From contig CAIJMU010000146.1 of assembly GCA_903821875.1 (NCBI GenBank), positions 62,001-126,000 on the forward strand: 64,000 bases of DNA, given 5' to 3'. The notes beneath the pieces are model-generated. The model worked only from the letters and a program-made list of their open reading frames with translations. It did no database searches and was not told the origin of the DNA. The stretch comes from an uncultured Spirochaetota bacterium (GTDB taxonomy: Bacteria > Spirochaetota > Spirochaetia > Treponematales > Rectinemataceae). Made by a program: the position numbers and the translations under genes. This document shows positions 18,201 through 26,802 of the stretch, one piece after another. Each line of letters starts with the position of its first letter. The first letter of the stretch is position 1.

Positions 18201-20117
18201 TACTTCGCAATAGACGAGGCACGCAAAACAGAATGGGATCAATATCGGGCCAACTCCAAAGCATTGTTAAACTGGACAGTGCTTATACATAACCCATTCG
18301 GTGATCCTAAGTCATCAGATTCAGGCAATGTAGTGCTTAAGCGCGGGAGTGATGGAGACATCAAACACGATATCTGGCGTTTCGCGAGGACTCGAGCGAT
18401 TGGCTTTGCTGACCCAGCACCTCTTTTCATGCATCAAGGAGGAGGTGCCGTTAACAGTTACAAGCTATTTACCGAGCAAGCATTCCTTCATATCTGCTCC
18501 GGGGGGTGTATTGGGTATATTACGCCTAGTGGTATCTATGCAGATGAAGGGTCCTACGCCCTTCGAAAACTTCTGATAGAGCGAGGCGAATGGGATTGGC
18601 TGTTCGGCTTCGAGAACCGGGACAAGATCTTCGATATCGATAGCCGCTTCAAGTTCTGTGCATTCATTGCAAGAAAGGGCGGTAGCACGCAAGCCGTGCG
18701 CGTTTCATTCATGAACCACAGACTTGAGGACTGGGCTAATGGCAATACCTATCCAACGACCGTGACCCAGGTAAAGGCTTTCTCCCCAAAATCGCTCGCA
18801 TTCCTAGAAGTGCGAGGCAAGCGCGATCTTGAAATCCTTGAGAAGATCTATGGAAACGCGAATGTCGTGCTTCTCGGGAATCAGGTCGATCAGGGATGGA
18901 CGATTAATTGTTCGCGAGAATACAACATGACGGACGACGCCATGCTATTCCCTGCTATCACAAAATGGGAAGAGAAAGGTTATCGAGCCGACGAATATGG
19001 GCATTGGCTCAAGGGGGAATGGCAAGCGCACTTAGGGACGGAAACAAGACTTGACATGCCATCTGATCCCGCCATCCGCAAACCAGAGACCGTCCTCTCT
19101 CAAGATCGTAGGTATATTCTTAATCTGGATTCACTCGAAGATGTTGCCTTGCCTCTCTACCAAGGTGTAATGATCAACCACTTTGACTTCGCAGCAAAAA
19201 CCTACATCTCAGGCGCAGGGAATCGAGCCAAGTGGGGTGATCAACCTGAAGTCATCAGGACGATCAGACCTCAGTTTCTAATAGCCAATACCGAGGACAG
19301 TTTCCGCTCAAAGACAGTAAAGGTCGCGTTTAGGCTGGTTGCGAGATCTACTGACGCGCGTACTATGATCTGTGCTGCTATCCCTGACTTGCCGTCTGGA
19401 AATTCTTTGTCCCGCTACATTGTAAGCAAAGGCAATCCGTTCGTATTTGCGGCAATACTGTCGTCGATGGTGTTTGACTTTCTGCTAAGGATGAGAATGA
19501 CCGGAACAAACCTAAACCAGTTTATAGTCGAAGAAGTTCCAATAATTACCGATTCGATGGTTACGACTATAACGACCATTTCGGAGAGACTAAGTGCCAC
19601 TCACATCGCATTCGCCCCACATAGTGAGTTAGCGCCTTCAGAATGGCTCAGAACTACAGAAGCAAGAGCGAAGGTCCGAGCTGAGCTCGACGCTCGCGTC
19701 GCTCTTCTCTACGGACTCGACGAGGGCGATCTCGCCTACATTCTCTCTGACTGTAATCATCCTTCCGACAGGCTCAGCCAAAAAGCCTTCGCACGAGGGC
19801 TGGATCCCCGAGGCTTCTGGAGGGTGGACAAGGAACTGTCGCCGGAAGAGCGCCATACGGTGCGGACGCTCAGGGCCTTCAAAGCGATCAAGGAAGGAAG
19901 TTACGGGCAGATCGCTACCGAGAGCTTCGAAAGGGCCGAGGCTGCGGAACGCCCCGGCGCGGAAGACATGAAGGGACGCAAGCTGGTTCTTGCCCATCGC
20001 TCGCTTATCTCGAGGATACGGAGATTCGGTCGGGAAGATGATGTATTGGAGACCCCCAAATCGGCAGCAACCAAGCTTGAGCGGGCTGACAAGAAAGGGC
20101 AAGGATTCTTGTTCTAG
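15252..20117 (+). CDS. Giant N6-adenine DNA methyltransferase, DrmMI/PglX-like
   Basis: 1621 aa. Motif I (V-A-D-I-A-M-G-S-G-S-F-L) lies near residue 645 and motif IV G-N-P-P-W near 946, the signature of gamma-class N6-adenine methylases of the Eco57I/PglX type. A strongly acidic stretch (residues about 480-525, repeated Glu/Asp) separates the N-terminal 450 residues from the catalytic region. Residues about 950-1460 would hold target recognition; the DNA there (18.1-19.65 kb) is visibly more AT-rich than on either side. It overlaps the SNF2 gene by 4 nt. It likely marks self DNA for the DISARM-like system. The N-terminal region could include a degenerate nuclease domain, but I see no clear catalytic triad. 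Confidence 0.85.
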   Translation: MTGMRMNSRDATTRREGDQAWWNSLNHGGLMLSPAQIKSLSPEAAALRPLNDYAYTKLKNATLAQRDDWANPPALVLETLWGIVLGKGSDGWLNSPDASWSVESITGRIVKPWRVYSRDGLTFPVFLAEKQERGSAKPLSRNRRFLARVLEWQRKKGLRFALATNGAQWRFIHAGTDYESFTEWDESLWFEEGREGDQIDALRILFSDLPRLFDLAACAKAGQGELSRDLGERIRRGVELLVAAGGDRFNELATDDEGRRSVYLAAVRIVMRLIVILFSEARALLPRDNPVYARSYSLEGLRDQLHRRIGRKDGSLRNGRSAWPRVLSLFRLVYAGSKHAALPMTAYGGGLFEPGAPDSEDPTSRALASLEDVAKPLSDAEIAQLLDLLCYATYRTRQGRGSIPVKAPVDFSDLSSEYIGILYEGLLDFELRRAEADDAIVFLNAGNQPALPLSRLEAMSDKELETLFKELAKAAKGDAAAEEEPEEDSADESEEDLAEEGVSDPDESEGEELLQVSLEDTDQAPRDQGPVVDRGPEDLAAERIRGWKLRASLALEPKKKKSESDAAFQERIERASRTVSVRDVLPGEWYLVRWGGTRKGSGTFYTPPGLVEPTVRRTLEPLLYEGEGDASHPKLPEAILSLKVADIAMGSGSFLIGALREITDALQKSLYAHGRLCEREDGTTCRLADGGEAGIVDDIIPLPQSHDAFEDRLRGRLKRHIVERCLYGVDIDPLAVELARLALWVETMDYELPFTFLDHKLKVGNSIVGCRFSWLGHYPVNAWSREGPDKDHPWTKAYKEFMNENVKGSVCKWLEAEQGQILMYKEYSALRSKVHAEGIAAFAELHALPVWQAEERRRIYQEKVVGNASVKALKDQLDLWCALWFWPADKLGDAPLADSLARPSPAALEIAHTIAREEHFFHWELEFPDVFVGTIDDKASGFDAILGNPPWNILKPYSKEFFSNFDPLYRCYGKSQALAKQKEYFAIDEARKTEWDQYRANSKALLNWTVLIHNPFGDPKSSDSGNVVLKRGSDGDIKHDIWRFARTRAIGFADPAPLFMHQGGGAVNSYKLFTEQAFLHICSGGCIGYITPSGIYADEGSYALRKLLIERGEWDWLFGFENRDKIFDIDSRFKFCAFIARKGGSTQAVRVSFMNHRLEDWANGNTYPTTVTQVKAFSPKSLAFLEVRGKRDLEILEKIYGNANVVLLGNQVDQGWTINCSREYNMTDDAMLFPAITKWEEKGYRADEYGHWLKGEWQAHLGTETRLDMPSDPAIRKPETVLSQDRRYILNLDSLEDVALPLYQGVMINHFDFAAKTYISGAGNRAKWGDQPEVIRTIRPQFLIANTEDSFRSKTVKVAFRLVARSTDARTMICAAIPDLPSGNSLSRYIVSKGNPFVFAAILSSMVFDFLLRMRMTGTNLNQFIVEEVPIITDSMVTTITTISERLSATHIAFAPHSELAPSEWLRTTEARAKVRAELDARVALLYGLDEGDLAYILSDCNHPSDRLSQKAFARGLDPRGFWRVDKELSPEERHTVRTLRAFKAIKEGSYGQIATESFERAEAAERPGAEDMKGRKLVLAHRSLISRIRRFGREDDVLETPKSAATKLERADKKGQGFLF

Positions 20118-20154
20118 TCACGTATATGCAGGAAGTTGATGGAAGGAGCGCGAT

Positions 20155-20793
20155 ATGCCAAGAGGGATCATCTATGTCTTCACCAACGAAGCCATGCCTG
20201 AACTGGTGAAGATTGGGTTCACCACCAATGAATCCGTGGAGGATCGCCTCGCGCAGCTATCGACCCATGCGGGCGTTCCCATGCCCTTCGAGTGCTTCTT
20301 CGCGGCAGAAGTTGATGATGTCGAGAACAAGGAGAAGCTTCTTCACAGCTTGTTCGATGACAGAAGAATCAATAAGCGTAGGGAGTTCTTCAGGATAGAA
20401 CCCGAGAAAGCCGTGACCGCATTGAGACTCTGTGACTACACTGACAAGACGCCCGGCCCAGTCGCCATGGAAGCTGAAGACAAGAAGGCGATAGACGCGG
20501 AGAAGGTCAGGCGCTCGCGAATCAACCTTTCCAAACTAGGCATACAGGAAGGGGATACCCTGACCTTCTCTCGAGATGAGAATCTTCATGCGATCGTTAG
20601 GGCAAACAACAAGATCGAAGTTAACGGAATCGAAACAAGCCTCTCCGCGTCGGCTCTTGAGATACTCAACAGGATGGGGTACAAGACCACCTCGGTAAGC
20701 GGATCAGATTATTGGGTATATGATGGCGAGCTGCTGGATGAGCGCCGCAGAAGATTGGAAGAGCAAGAGTTCGGTGATCAGTCGGCGAGCTGA
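20155..20793 (+). CDS. GIY-YIG (T5orf172-type) protein with C-terminal RAMA/DUF4357-like domain
   Basis: 212 aa. The first 95 residues (GIIYVFTNEAMPELVKIGFT, D-R-L-A-Q-L-S, then E-x-L-H-S-L-F) match the T5orf172 branch of GIY-YIG endonucleases. The last 95 (LSKLGIQEGDTLTF, VRANNKIEVNG, SLSASALEIL, YWVYDG) match the RAMA/DUF4357 module, thought to recognise modified DNA. Together they suggest cleavage or sensing that depends on modification state. It is set 37 nt after the methylase and 47 nt before the giant helicase, in one operon with both. A GIY-YIG gene is not part of the canonical DISARM set. Confidence 0.8.
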   Translation: MPRGIIYVFTNEAMPELVKIGFTTNESVEDRLAQLSTHAGVPMPFECFFAAEVDDVENKEKLLHSLFDDRRINKRREFFRIEPEKAVTALRLCDYTDKTPGPVAMEAEDKKAIDAEKVRRSRINLSKLGIQEGDTLTFSRDENLHAIVRANNKIEVNGIETSLSASALEILNRMGYKTTSVSGSDYWVYDGELLDERRRRLEEQEFGDQSAS

Positions 20794-20840
20794 TTCGGAT
20801 AATGGCGCAATGAGAGTAGAATCACTGAGGAAGGAAAAGC

Positions 20841-23800
20841 ATGATAAATCCCATCTCCTTCACTGAAGAGGTCATCTCCGACTTCCTCAAGTACCAGCTC
20901 TCGACCTATCGCTTCTCCGACCCCGACCTCTATGCCCAAATGAGGAAGCTCCTCAACCTGAACGAGACTAGGTCATCCCCCCTTCTCAAGGGCCCATACA
21001 TAAGCCTCTCCCGGGTATTCAGGCAGGGTGCTACCCTTGATCAACTGGCCGCGGCCGGCGTACTCCATCCAGGGATCGCGACACTCTCCTCATACCCTCG
21101 AATGTATGCTCATCAGGAGAAGGCCATTCGAGCCATCACCTCGGACAAGCATACAATAGTCTCAACCGGTACAGGATCGGGAAAGACCGAGTGCTTCCTC
21201 TACCCCATCATAAGCCGCTGCATGAAGCTACGCGACGAGAGCGCTCCTCAAGGTATCGTCGCGGTCATCGTGTATCCTATGAACGCTCTTGCAGAAGACC
21301 AGCGGATTCGCCTCAGGGAGCTCCTGGTGGGGACCGGCGTCAGCTTTGGCATGTATACGGGAAACACGCCCGAGGATCCTGTCGCGACCTCGAAGCGCCT
21401 TCCTCCTGGAACCTCGCGGGCTGCCTATAAAGCGGAGCTGGAAAGGATGCGCAGGGACAATCCTGAAGGCCTCCTCTATCCTTCGGAGGAGCGGACCTCG
21501 CGCAGCGAGATGCGTGATCCAGAGACGGTCCCGAGAATCCTCCTCACCAACGTCAAGCAGCTGGAAATCCTACTGACCCGTGGCAAGGATACTTCCATGT
21601 TCGCGGGCGCCAGGCTCGAGTATCTAGTCTTCGACGAGGCGCATACCTTCACGGGGGCTCTTGGAGCAGAGACCGCCGCGCTGATCCGCCGCCTTAGGAC
21701 CTTCTGTGGTAAGGAAACAGAAGATACCGTGTGCATCGCTACCTCGGCCACCATCGCTGACCCTGAACGGGGAGTGGAAGCCGGACGGGACTTCGCGGCA
21801 CGGTTCTTCGGTGTACATCGCGAGCGTGTCGAACTAGTCGGCGAAGAATATGAATCGGAGCACGCCATTTGGTCGGAGGCTCTGAGTTCCACGCCGCCAC
21901 CCTCCGATCCCCAGGGAATCCTTCGGACTATCCTGAAGTCGCTGGGCAAGCTTGAAAGCGAGGACTCTGACGAGATTGCCTTGGCCGCCCTATCGGGAGC
22001 TTGTACTGCCTTGTTCGGACGCCCAACTTCGTACAAAGAAGCGTGGCGAGAGCAGCTCTACAGAGACATGGTCCGATGGACGGTCCCCTATCAACTGGCG
22101 GAAAAGGTGAAGTACCCCTTGAGTCTGCAAACCTTGCAAGGCTCGTTCAAGGACATCCGCCATGACCCCATCTCCGAAGAAGAGATACTGGCGTGGTTCG
22201 CCCTTGGCGCCGCGGCGCGCAATGAGGGAAGACCCTTGTTCCGCCCCGTTGTCCATAACTTCGTACGGGGAATCGCCGGTGCCCAGGTGACGCTCGACCC
22301 TACTACGAGCAAGCCAACACTGTATCTCTCCGGCGAAGATCGCATAACCTCATCAGACACGCGCTTCCCCTTCTCGGTCGTAGTTTGCACTACCTGCGGG
22401 CAACACTACTTCAAGCATTCAGTAGCGGGGCTTGAGCCGCTCCCGGCAGGATTCGGCGGCGGACACCAGACGTTGCATGGCCAGCATTGGGATCATGTGC
22501 CTTCCGGTGACGAGGGGACGGTACTCTACCTCTTCGACAAGATTCGGGGGGAGAGCGACGACGAATCCGAAGAAGACGAAGCCGAACGAAGCCACAGTGC
22601 CAAGATACGATCGGTTCCGCTGTACGTATGCACAGAATGCGGCCTTCTGGCCGACCATGAGCCGGATACTTGCCCAAGCTGTTCCCGGTCTGGCTGCTTC
22701 GCGCGCGTGAGCGCGGTCCTCCAGAAAGACACCAACCGTGGATACTTCCAGCGCTGCGTATGCTGCGGCAAGCAGGGGAACTCACTTACCGGACGCTATA
22801 GGGAGCCGGTCAGGGAGATCAAGGCTATTACGGCTCCCGACATCCACATCCTCGCCCAAAGCATGATCCAAAACCTGGAACGCAGGCGACTCCTCGTGTT
22901 CGCCGACAATAGGCAAGACGCGGCTTTCCAGGCCGGGTGGATGAAGGATCACTCGCGGCGTTATCGCTTCCTCAATCTCGCGCAAGCCGAGCTAAAGAAA
23001 GGTCCCACCACCCTTGGGGACCTTGTCCACAATCTTGACGAACTATTCGATAGGGACAAGATGCTCTCGTTCTCGCTCCTGCGCGAGGTCTGGGAGTACG
23101 CCTCCTTCAATGACTCTCCGACCAATCACAGGAGAGAAAGAAATACGTACATCAGGCTGCAGCTTCTCAGGGAACTGACCCGGCCTGCGCGTGATACTCA
23201 AGGCCTTGAGGCTTGGGGACGGCTCTGTGTGCGCTACAGGGGTCTTGATCCTGAGAATCAGTGGATCCGCGATTGGGCCTTCGATCTGCACATCCCGCCC
23301 GAAGAACTAGTCGATGACTGCTCGCTCTTCCTTGACAAGCTGCGAAGGAGCGATCGATGCGTCTTCGACAAGCCAACGAAGCTATACACGCGCTTTATCG
23401 AGCGCTCCGATCCATTCGTGCAGCGCGGATACATACCAAACACCGACCTCATGCCAAAAATCGTGAAGGTTCGGTACGAGTCAAATGACAAGAAGAGCTA
23501 TACGATCCAGCTGGCTTCCGAGAGGGGGCAGACCGCCTTCTCACAGATGGCGCGCAAGTGGGGTGTTCCAAGCGATCACTTCAGGGACTTCGCCGAGAGC
23601 TTCTTCAGGCTCCTGGTGTCGAAGGGTATTCTTGTCTCAACTGATGTCGAGAACAAGAGAGGCAATCCTATCCCCGGCGCTTCAGGCTATCAGGTCAATG
23701 TCGAATCCCTCCTCCTGACCTATGGGGAGCAAGCCTACCGTTGTTCGACTTGTCATCAGATCCATGCTCGTCGATCGACAGGGATGAAGTGCGTAGCATG

Positions 23801-26270
23801 GAATTGCGATGGCACGCTCTTGCCAAGGGAAACCGATGCCGATGACTTCGACCTCATGATGCTGGATCGCGAGGTAGCCATCCTTCAGCCGGAGGAGCAC
23901 TCAGCCCAGGTCCCTGCCGCAGCGAGGGAGAAGCTCGAACGCGACTTCAAAGATGAGCATCACGAGATACCGAATACGCTGGTATGTACTCCGACACTTG
24001 AGATGGGTGTTGATATCGGTAGTCTCGATTGCATTCTCATGCGGAATATGCCGCCTCTCCCCGCGAACTACTGGCAGCGTGCCGGCCGAGCCGGGCGGCG
24101 CCATAGGATAGCGGTAGACATCACTTATGCCCGACCCGCGAGCTTCGACCAGGCATACTTCAAGGACCCGCTCAAGCTGCTCATGGGGATGATCGATCCT
24201 CCGAGCTTCAATCTCAGGAACGAGAAGCTCATCGAGAAGCATGCCCACTCTGCTGTCATCGGTTGGTTCCGCAAGAAAGCGGAAGCACGAGCTACTCCCG
24301 CTGATGAACGGGAAAGAATCCAGGAGACGCTTGCGTCCTCGTTCCCATCGAAGACCGGGGACTATGTCTTCACTGATAACCGCATCGACTTGACGCCCCG
24401 CAGCTTCGCTGCCCTGGCCGCTCTCGTCGGTGAGTACCGTGACGAGCTGCTCGAGATGCTAAAGCGGACCTTCACGGCTACATGGCCACCGGAAGACAAG
24501 GAATCTGTCCAGGTTGAAATACTTGGGTCGGTGCTCGATGGAATGGCACATGCACTCACGGAAACCGTGCTCAGGCTTCGGGAACGCATAGCCTGGGCCC
24601 AACGCGAGCTACAGCGCATTAGTGGCGTCTTCAATGATACGGCGCTCTACGATCCCCTCGACAGAGTAATCGAGTCCAGGCTGAAACGCTTCTTGTCGCA
24701 GATGCGTCCCAGCGGCCAGATGCAAAATGCCGACGCTCTGTCGGAGGAATCATTCACCCTGTCCTACCTTGCCTTGGAGGGCTTCCTTCCTGGCTACGGG
24801 CTTGATACAGGATCAATACTCGGCGAGTACTCATCAGGAGGGGCGGGAATCTCACGCGCTCTATCGATCAGGCGCAACCCTGCGGTCGCCCTGCGGGAAT
24901 TCGCCCCCGGCAACCTGCTCTATGCGTTGGGGAGTAAATACATCCCCAGGCGATATCATCTCGGTGATAAGCCCCCCCTTGCCTTCAACTATGATCCGAA
25001 TACATCCACGATCGTCGAAGAGGGGCTGGTCGACAACAGCTTCGCGACGCCCGTCACGGGGCAGGTGTTGAGCCTCGAGCTCCAAGATACGGAGATACTC
25101 CACTACTCGACAATCAGCGACGAGGAAGACTACCGATTCTCCATGGCATCCACTGTGCTCGGAATGTCCATGGAGTCACATGAAGGTGGAGCATCGTACC
25201 GCGCAGGAAACCAGGAAATACGATCGCTGAAGAACTACCAGTTCCGCCTGATAAACCTTGGACCCGGCATGATCATTGGGGGTGCCAACATCTCTGGTTT
25301 CCCGATCTGTCGAGTATGCGGCTATAGCACCTCTCCCTACTCCTCAGACGCAGAGAAAAAGACATTCTGGGATCGGCATGTCCAGACATGCCAGCAACCC
25401 CATAGCGTACCCTTTGCATTGCATATTGAAGACGCGGCGGACGTCCTTCTGTGGCCAGGATTCGAGACGCCTCTCGATGCGTACAGCACCGTAGAGGCAA
25501 TCCGCAAGGGCGCGGCCGCCGTTCTTGATATGGAAGAGGACGATCTTCAGCTCCTCGGGCTGCCCCAGGATGGCGGGTATACGATGATGCTCTATGATCC
25601 AATGCCAGGTGGATCAGGCCTACTAGATCAGATACTCGTGAAATGGGAAGCGGTACTCAAGGCGGCACTCTCGATCGTGGAAGAGTGCCCAAGCCGCTGT
25701 GAAACAGCCTGCATCGATTGCCTGTATTCATACCGGAACAGTCAGTACCACCGGTTCCTCGACAGAAAGAAGGCGGCCGAACATATCGGCGAGTTATTGC
25801 AGGCCGGTGACCTTCAGAAACAGATGGACATACCACAGAAGATCCCGCAGGCAAAGAGCGGAGCCCAACCCCTCAACAATCCCGAGGGCCGCCTCAGGAA
25901 GCTATTGATCAATGCCGGCCTCCCCGAACCGGAGGCTCAGAAGGTCATCAATCTAGGTGGTGGACTCGGTGCGACGATCCCGGATTTCTACTACCACTCT
26001 CCAAACGACCAAATCGAAGGCATATGCGTCTACCTGGACGGCATGCACTCTAGTATCCACGGCAATGCTGCCCAGTCCGAAGTTGATGCCAGAAAGCGAA
26101 CTGGGCTGGAAAACCAGGGGTACATGGTAGTCGTGATAACATTCACCGAGCTTTCGGACCGCAACTCCCTAGGTGGCAAGTTCTACAGGATCGCGCGGGC
26201 ATTGATGGGGAAGGTGCAGGCGGACCGCATAAGGGATTCTGGCGAGTGGTTTGAGGTTGGAACGGAATAG
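20841..26270 (+). CDS. DEAD/DEAH helicase-DUF1998 protein (DrmA+DrmB-like) with C-terminal Vsr/DUF559-like nuclease segment
   Basis: 1809 aa. Lobe 1: STGTGSGKTE at 108-117, LVFDEAH near 263, ATSAT near 300. Lobe 2: PTLEMGVDIGSLD near 1053 and QRAGRAGRR near 1079, so about 740 residues lie between the lobes. That insert carries Cys pairs (CTTCG near 516, CTECG...CPSC near 597, CVCCG near 643, CSTC...C..NC near 970), probable zinc sites. A DUF1998 region follows, with CRVCG near 1490, YDPMPGGSG and the four-Cys segment CPSRCETACIDC near 1617. The last 120 residues (TIPDFYY, VYLDG-MH, R..GLENQGYMVVVI) resemble Vsr/DUF559 PD-(D/E)XK nucleases. DISARM keeps DrmA and DrmB separate; their combined length is about that of this single protein. 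Confidence 0.82.
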   Translation: MINPISFTEEVISDFLKYQLSTYRFSDPDLYAQMRKLLNLNETRSSPLLKGPYISLSRVFRQGATLDQLAAAGVLHPGIATLSSYPRMYAHQEKAIRAITSDKHTIVSTGTGSGKTECFLYPIISRCMKLRDESAPQGIVAVIVYPMNALAEDQRIRLRELLVGTGVSFGMYTGNTPEDPVATSKRLPPGTSRAAYKAELERMRRDNPEGLLYPSEERTSRSEMRDPETVPRILLTNVKQLEILLTRGKDTSMFAGARLEYLVFDEAHTFTGALGAETAALIRRLRTFCGKETEDTVCIATSATIADPERGVEAGRDFAARFFGVHRERVELVGEEYESEHAIWSEALSSTPPPSDPQGILRTILKSLGKLESEDSDEIALAALSGACTALFGRPTSYKEAWREQLYRDMVRWTVPYQLAEKVKYPLSLQTLQGSFKDIRHDPISEEEILAWFALGAAARNEGRPLFRPVVHNFVRGIAGAQVTLDPTTSKPTLYLSGEDRITSSDTRFPFSVVVCTTCGQHYFKHSVAGLEPLPAGFGGGHQTLHGQHWDHVPSGDEGTVLYLFDKIRGESDDESEEDEAERSHSAKIRSVPLYVCTECGLLADHEPDTCPSCSRSGCFARVSAVLQKDTNRGYFQRCVCCGKQGNSLTGRYREPVREIKAITAPDIHILAQSMIQNLERRRLLVFADNRQDAAFQAGWMKDHSRRYRFLNLAQAELKKGPTTLGDLVHNLDELFDRDKMLSFSLLREVWEYASFNDSPTNHRRERNTYIRLQLLRELTRPARDTQGLEAWGRLCVRYRGLDPENQWIRDWAFDLHIPPEELVDDCSLFLDKLRRSDRCVFDKPTKLYTRFIERSDPFVQRGYIPNTDLMPKIVKVRYESNDKKSYTIQLASERGQTAFSQMARKWGVPSDHFRDFAESFFRLLVSKGILVSTDVENKRGNPIPGASGYQVNVESLLLTYGEQAYRCSTCHQIHARRSTGMKCVAWNCDGTLLPRETDADDFDLMMLDREVAILQPEEHSAQVPAAAREKLERDFKDEHHEIPNTLVCTPTLEMGVDIGSLDCILMRNMPPLPANYWQRAGRAGRRHRIAVDITYARPASFDQAYFKDPLKLLMGMIDPPSFNLRNEKLIEKHAHSAVIGWFRKKAEARATPADERERIQETLASSFPSKTGDYVFTDNRIDLTPRSFAALAALVGEYRDELLEMLKRTFTATWPPEDKESVQVEILGSVLDGMAHALTETVLRLRERIAWAQRELQRISGVFNDTALYDPLDRVIESRLKRFLSQMRPSGQMQNADALSEESFTLSYLALEGFLPGYGLDTGSILGEYSSGGAGISRALSIRRNPAVALREFAPGNLLYALGSKYIPRRYHLGDKPPLAFNYDPNTSTIVEEGLVDNSFATPVTGQVLSLELQDTEILHYSTISDEEDYRFSMASTVLGMSMESHEGGASYRAGNQEIRSLKNYQFRLINLGPGMIIGGANISGFPICRVCGYSTSPYSSDAEKKTFWDRHVQTCQQPHSVPFALHIEDAADVLLWPGFETPLDAYSTVEAIRKGAAAVLDMEEDDLQLLGLPQDGGYTMMLYDPMPGGSGLLDQILVKWEAVLKAALSIVEECPSRCETACIDCLYSYRNSQYHRFLDRKKAAEHIGELLQAGDLQKQMDIPQKIPQAKSGAQPLNNPEGRLRKLLINAGLPEPEAQKVINLGGGLGATIPDFYYHSPNDQIEGICVYLDGMHSSIHGNAAQSEVDARKRTGLENQGYMVVVITFTELSDRNSLGGKFYRIARALMGKVQADRIRDSGEWFEVGTE

Positions 26271-26313
26271 GCGACTGGGAAGAGGCCAGACAAGCTCTCC
26301 CGCTGATGAGAGA

Positions 26314-26799
26314 TTATAGAGCGGCGAGCTTGCACTTAAATTCTTCAAGGATCTTGTCTGTGATCTCAGGGTTGTCGATATTGATCCTCTTCGCGACGTC
26401 TTGTGCGCGTGCTTTTGTAATCTGGTGGTTAGCCACCAGCATGAGGAGCATCTCGAGTCCCCATACTACCCTGCCGCCTTGACGCCCACACTCGTTCCTT
26501 AGGTGCCGATCATTAGCGATGCACGTCCACCCTCGATCGAGTACATAGTGGAGACATGCACGGTCTTGGTCCGATAAGCCAGAGCCGGGAGGAAGAACCA
26601 ATGGTGTTTCAATAATCGTAAGACCTAGCTCTTCCGCTCGCTGAAAGGTTAGCTGCCTGACTTCGATGAGGACCCTGTCTGGAACATAAACAGCTCCCCA
26701 ATATGCCACGAGCTCGCGAATGAGATCCTCATCGGCTTTGACGTAGTCGATGAGGACATTGGCGTCACAGATCGCGGCTACAGGACATGATTCCGACAA
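26314..26799 (-). CDS. PIN-domain ribonuclease, toxin-like
   Basis: 161 aa. Acidic residues in the PIN pattern: Asp12 in C-D-A-N-V-L-I-D, Glu46, Asp77/79 in SDQDRA, and Asp97 in I-A-N-D-R-H-L. PIN proteins cleave RNA with a metal cluster bound by such residues. The start lies 3 nt after the stop of the Xre-ImmA gene, so the pair is one transcript with the regulator first, the layout of a type II toxin-antitoxin module. It is convergent to the giant helicase gene. Confidence 0.82.
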   Translation of the reverse strand: MSESCPVAAICDANVLIDYVKADEDLIRELVAYWGAVYVPDRVLIEVRQLTFQRAEELGLTIIETPLVLPPGSGLSDQDRACLHYVLDRGWTCIANDRHLRNECGRQGGRVVWGLEMLLMLVANHQITKARAQDVAKRINIDNPEITDKILEEFKCKLAAL

Positions 26800-26802
26800 G
26801 AG

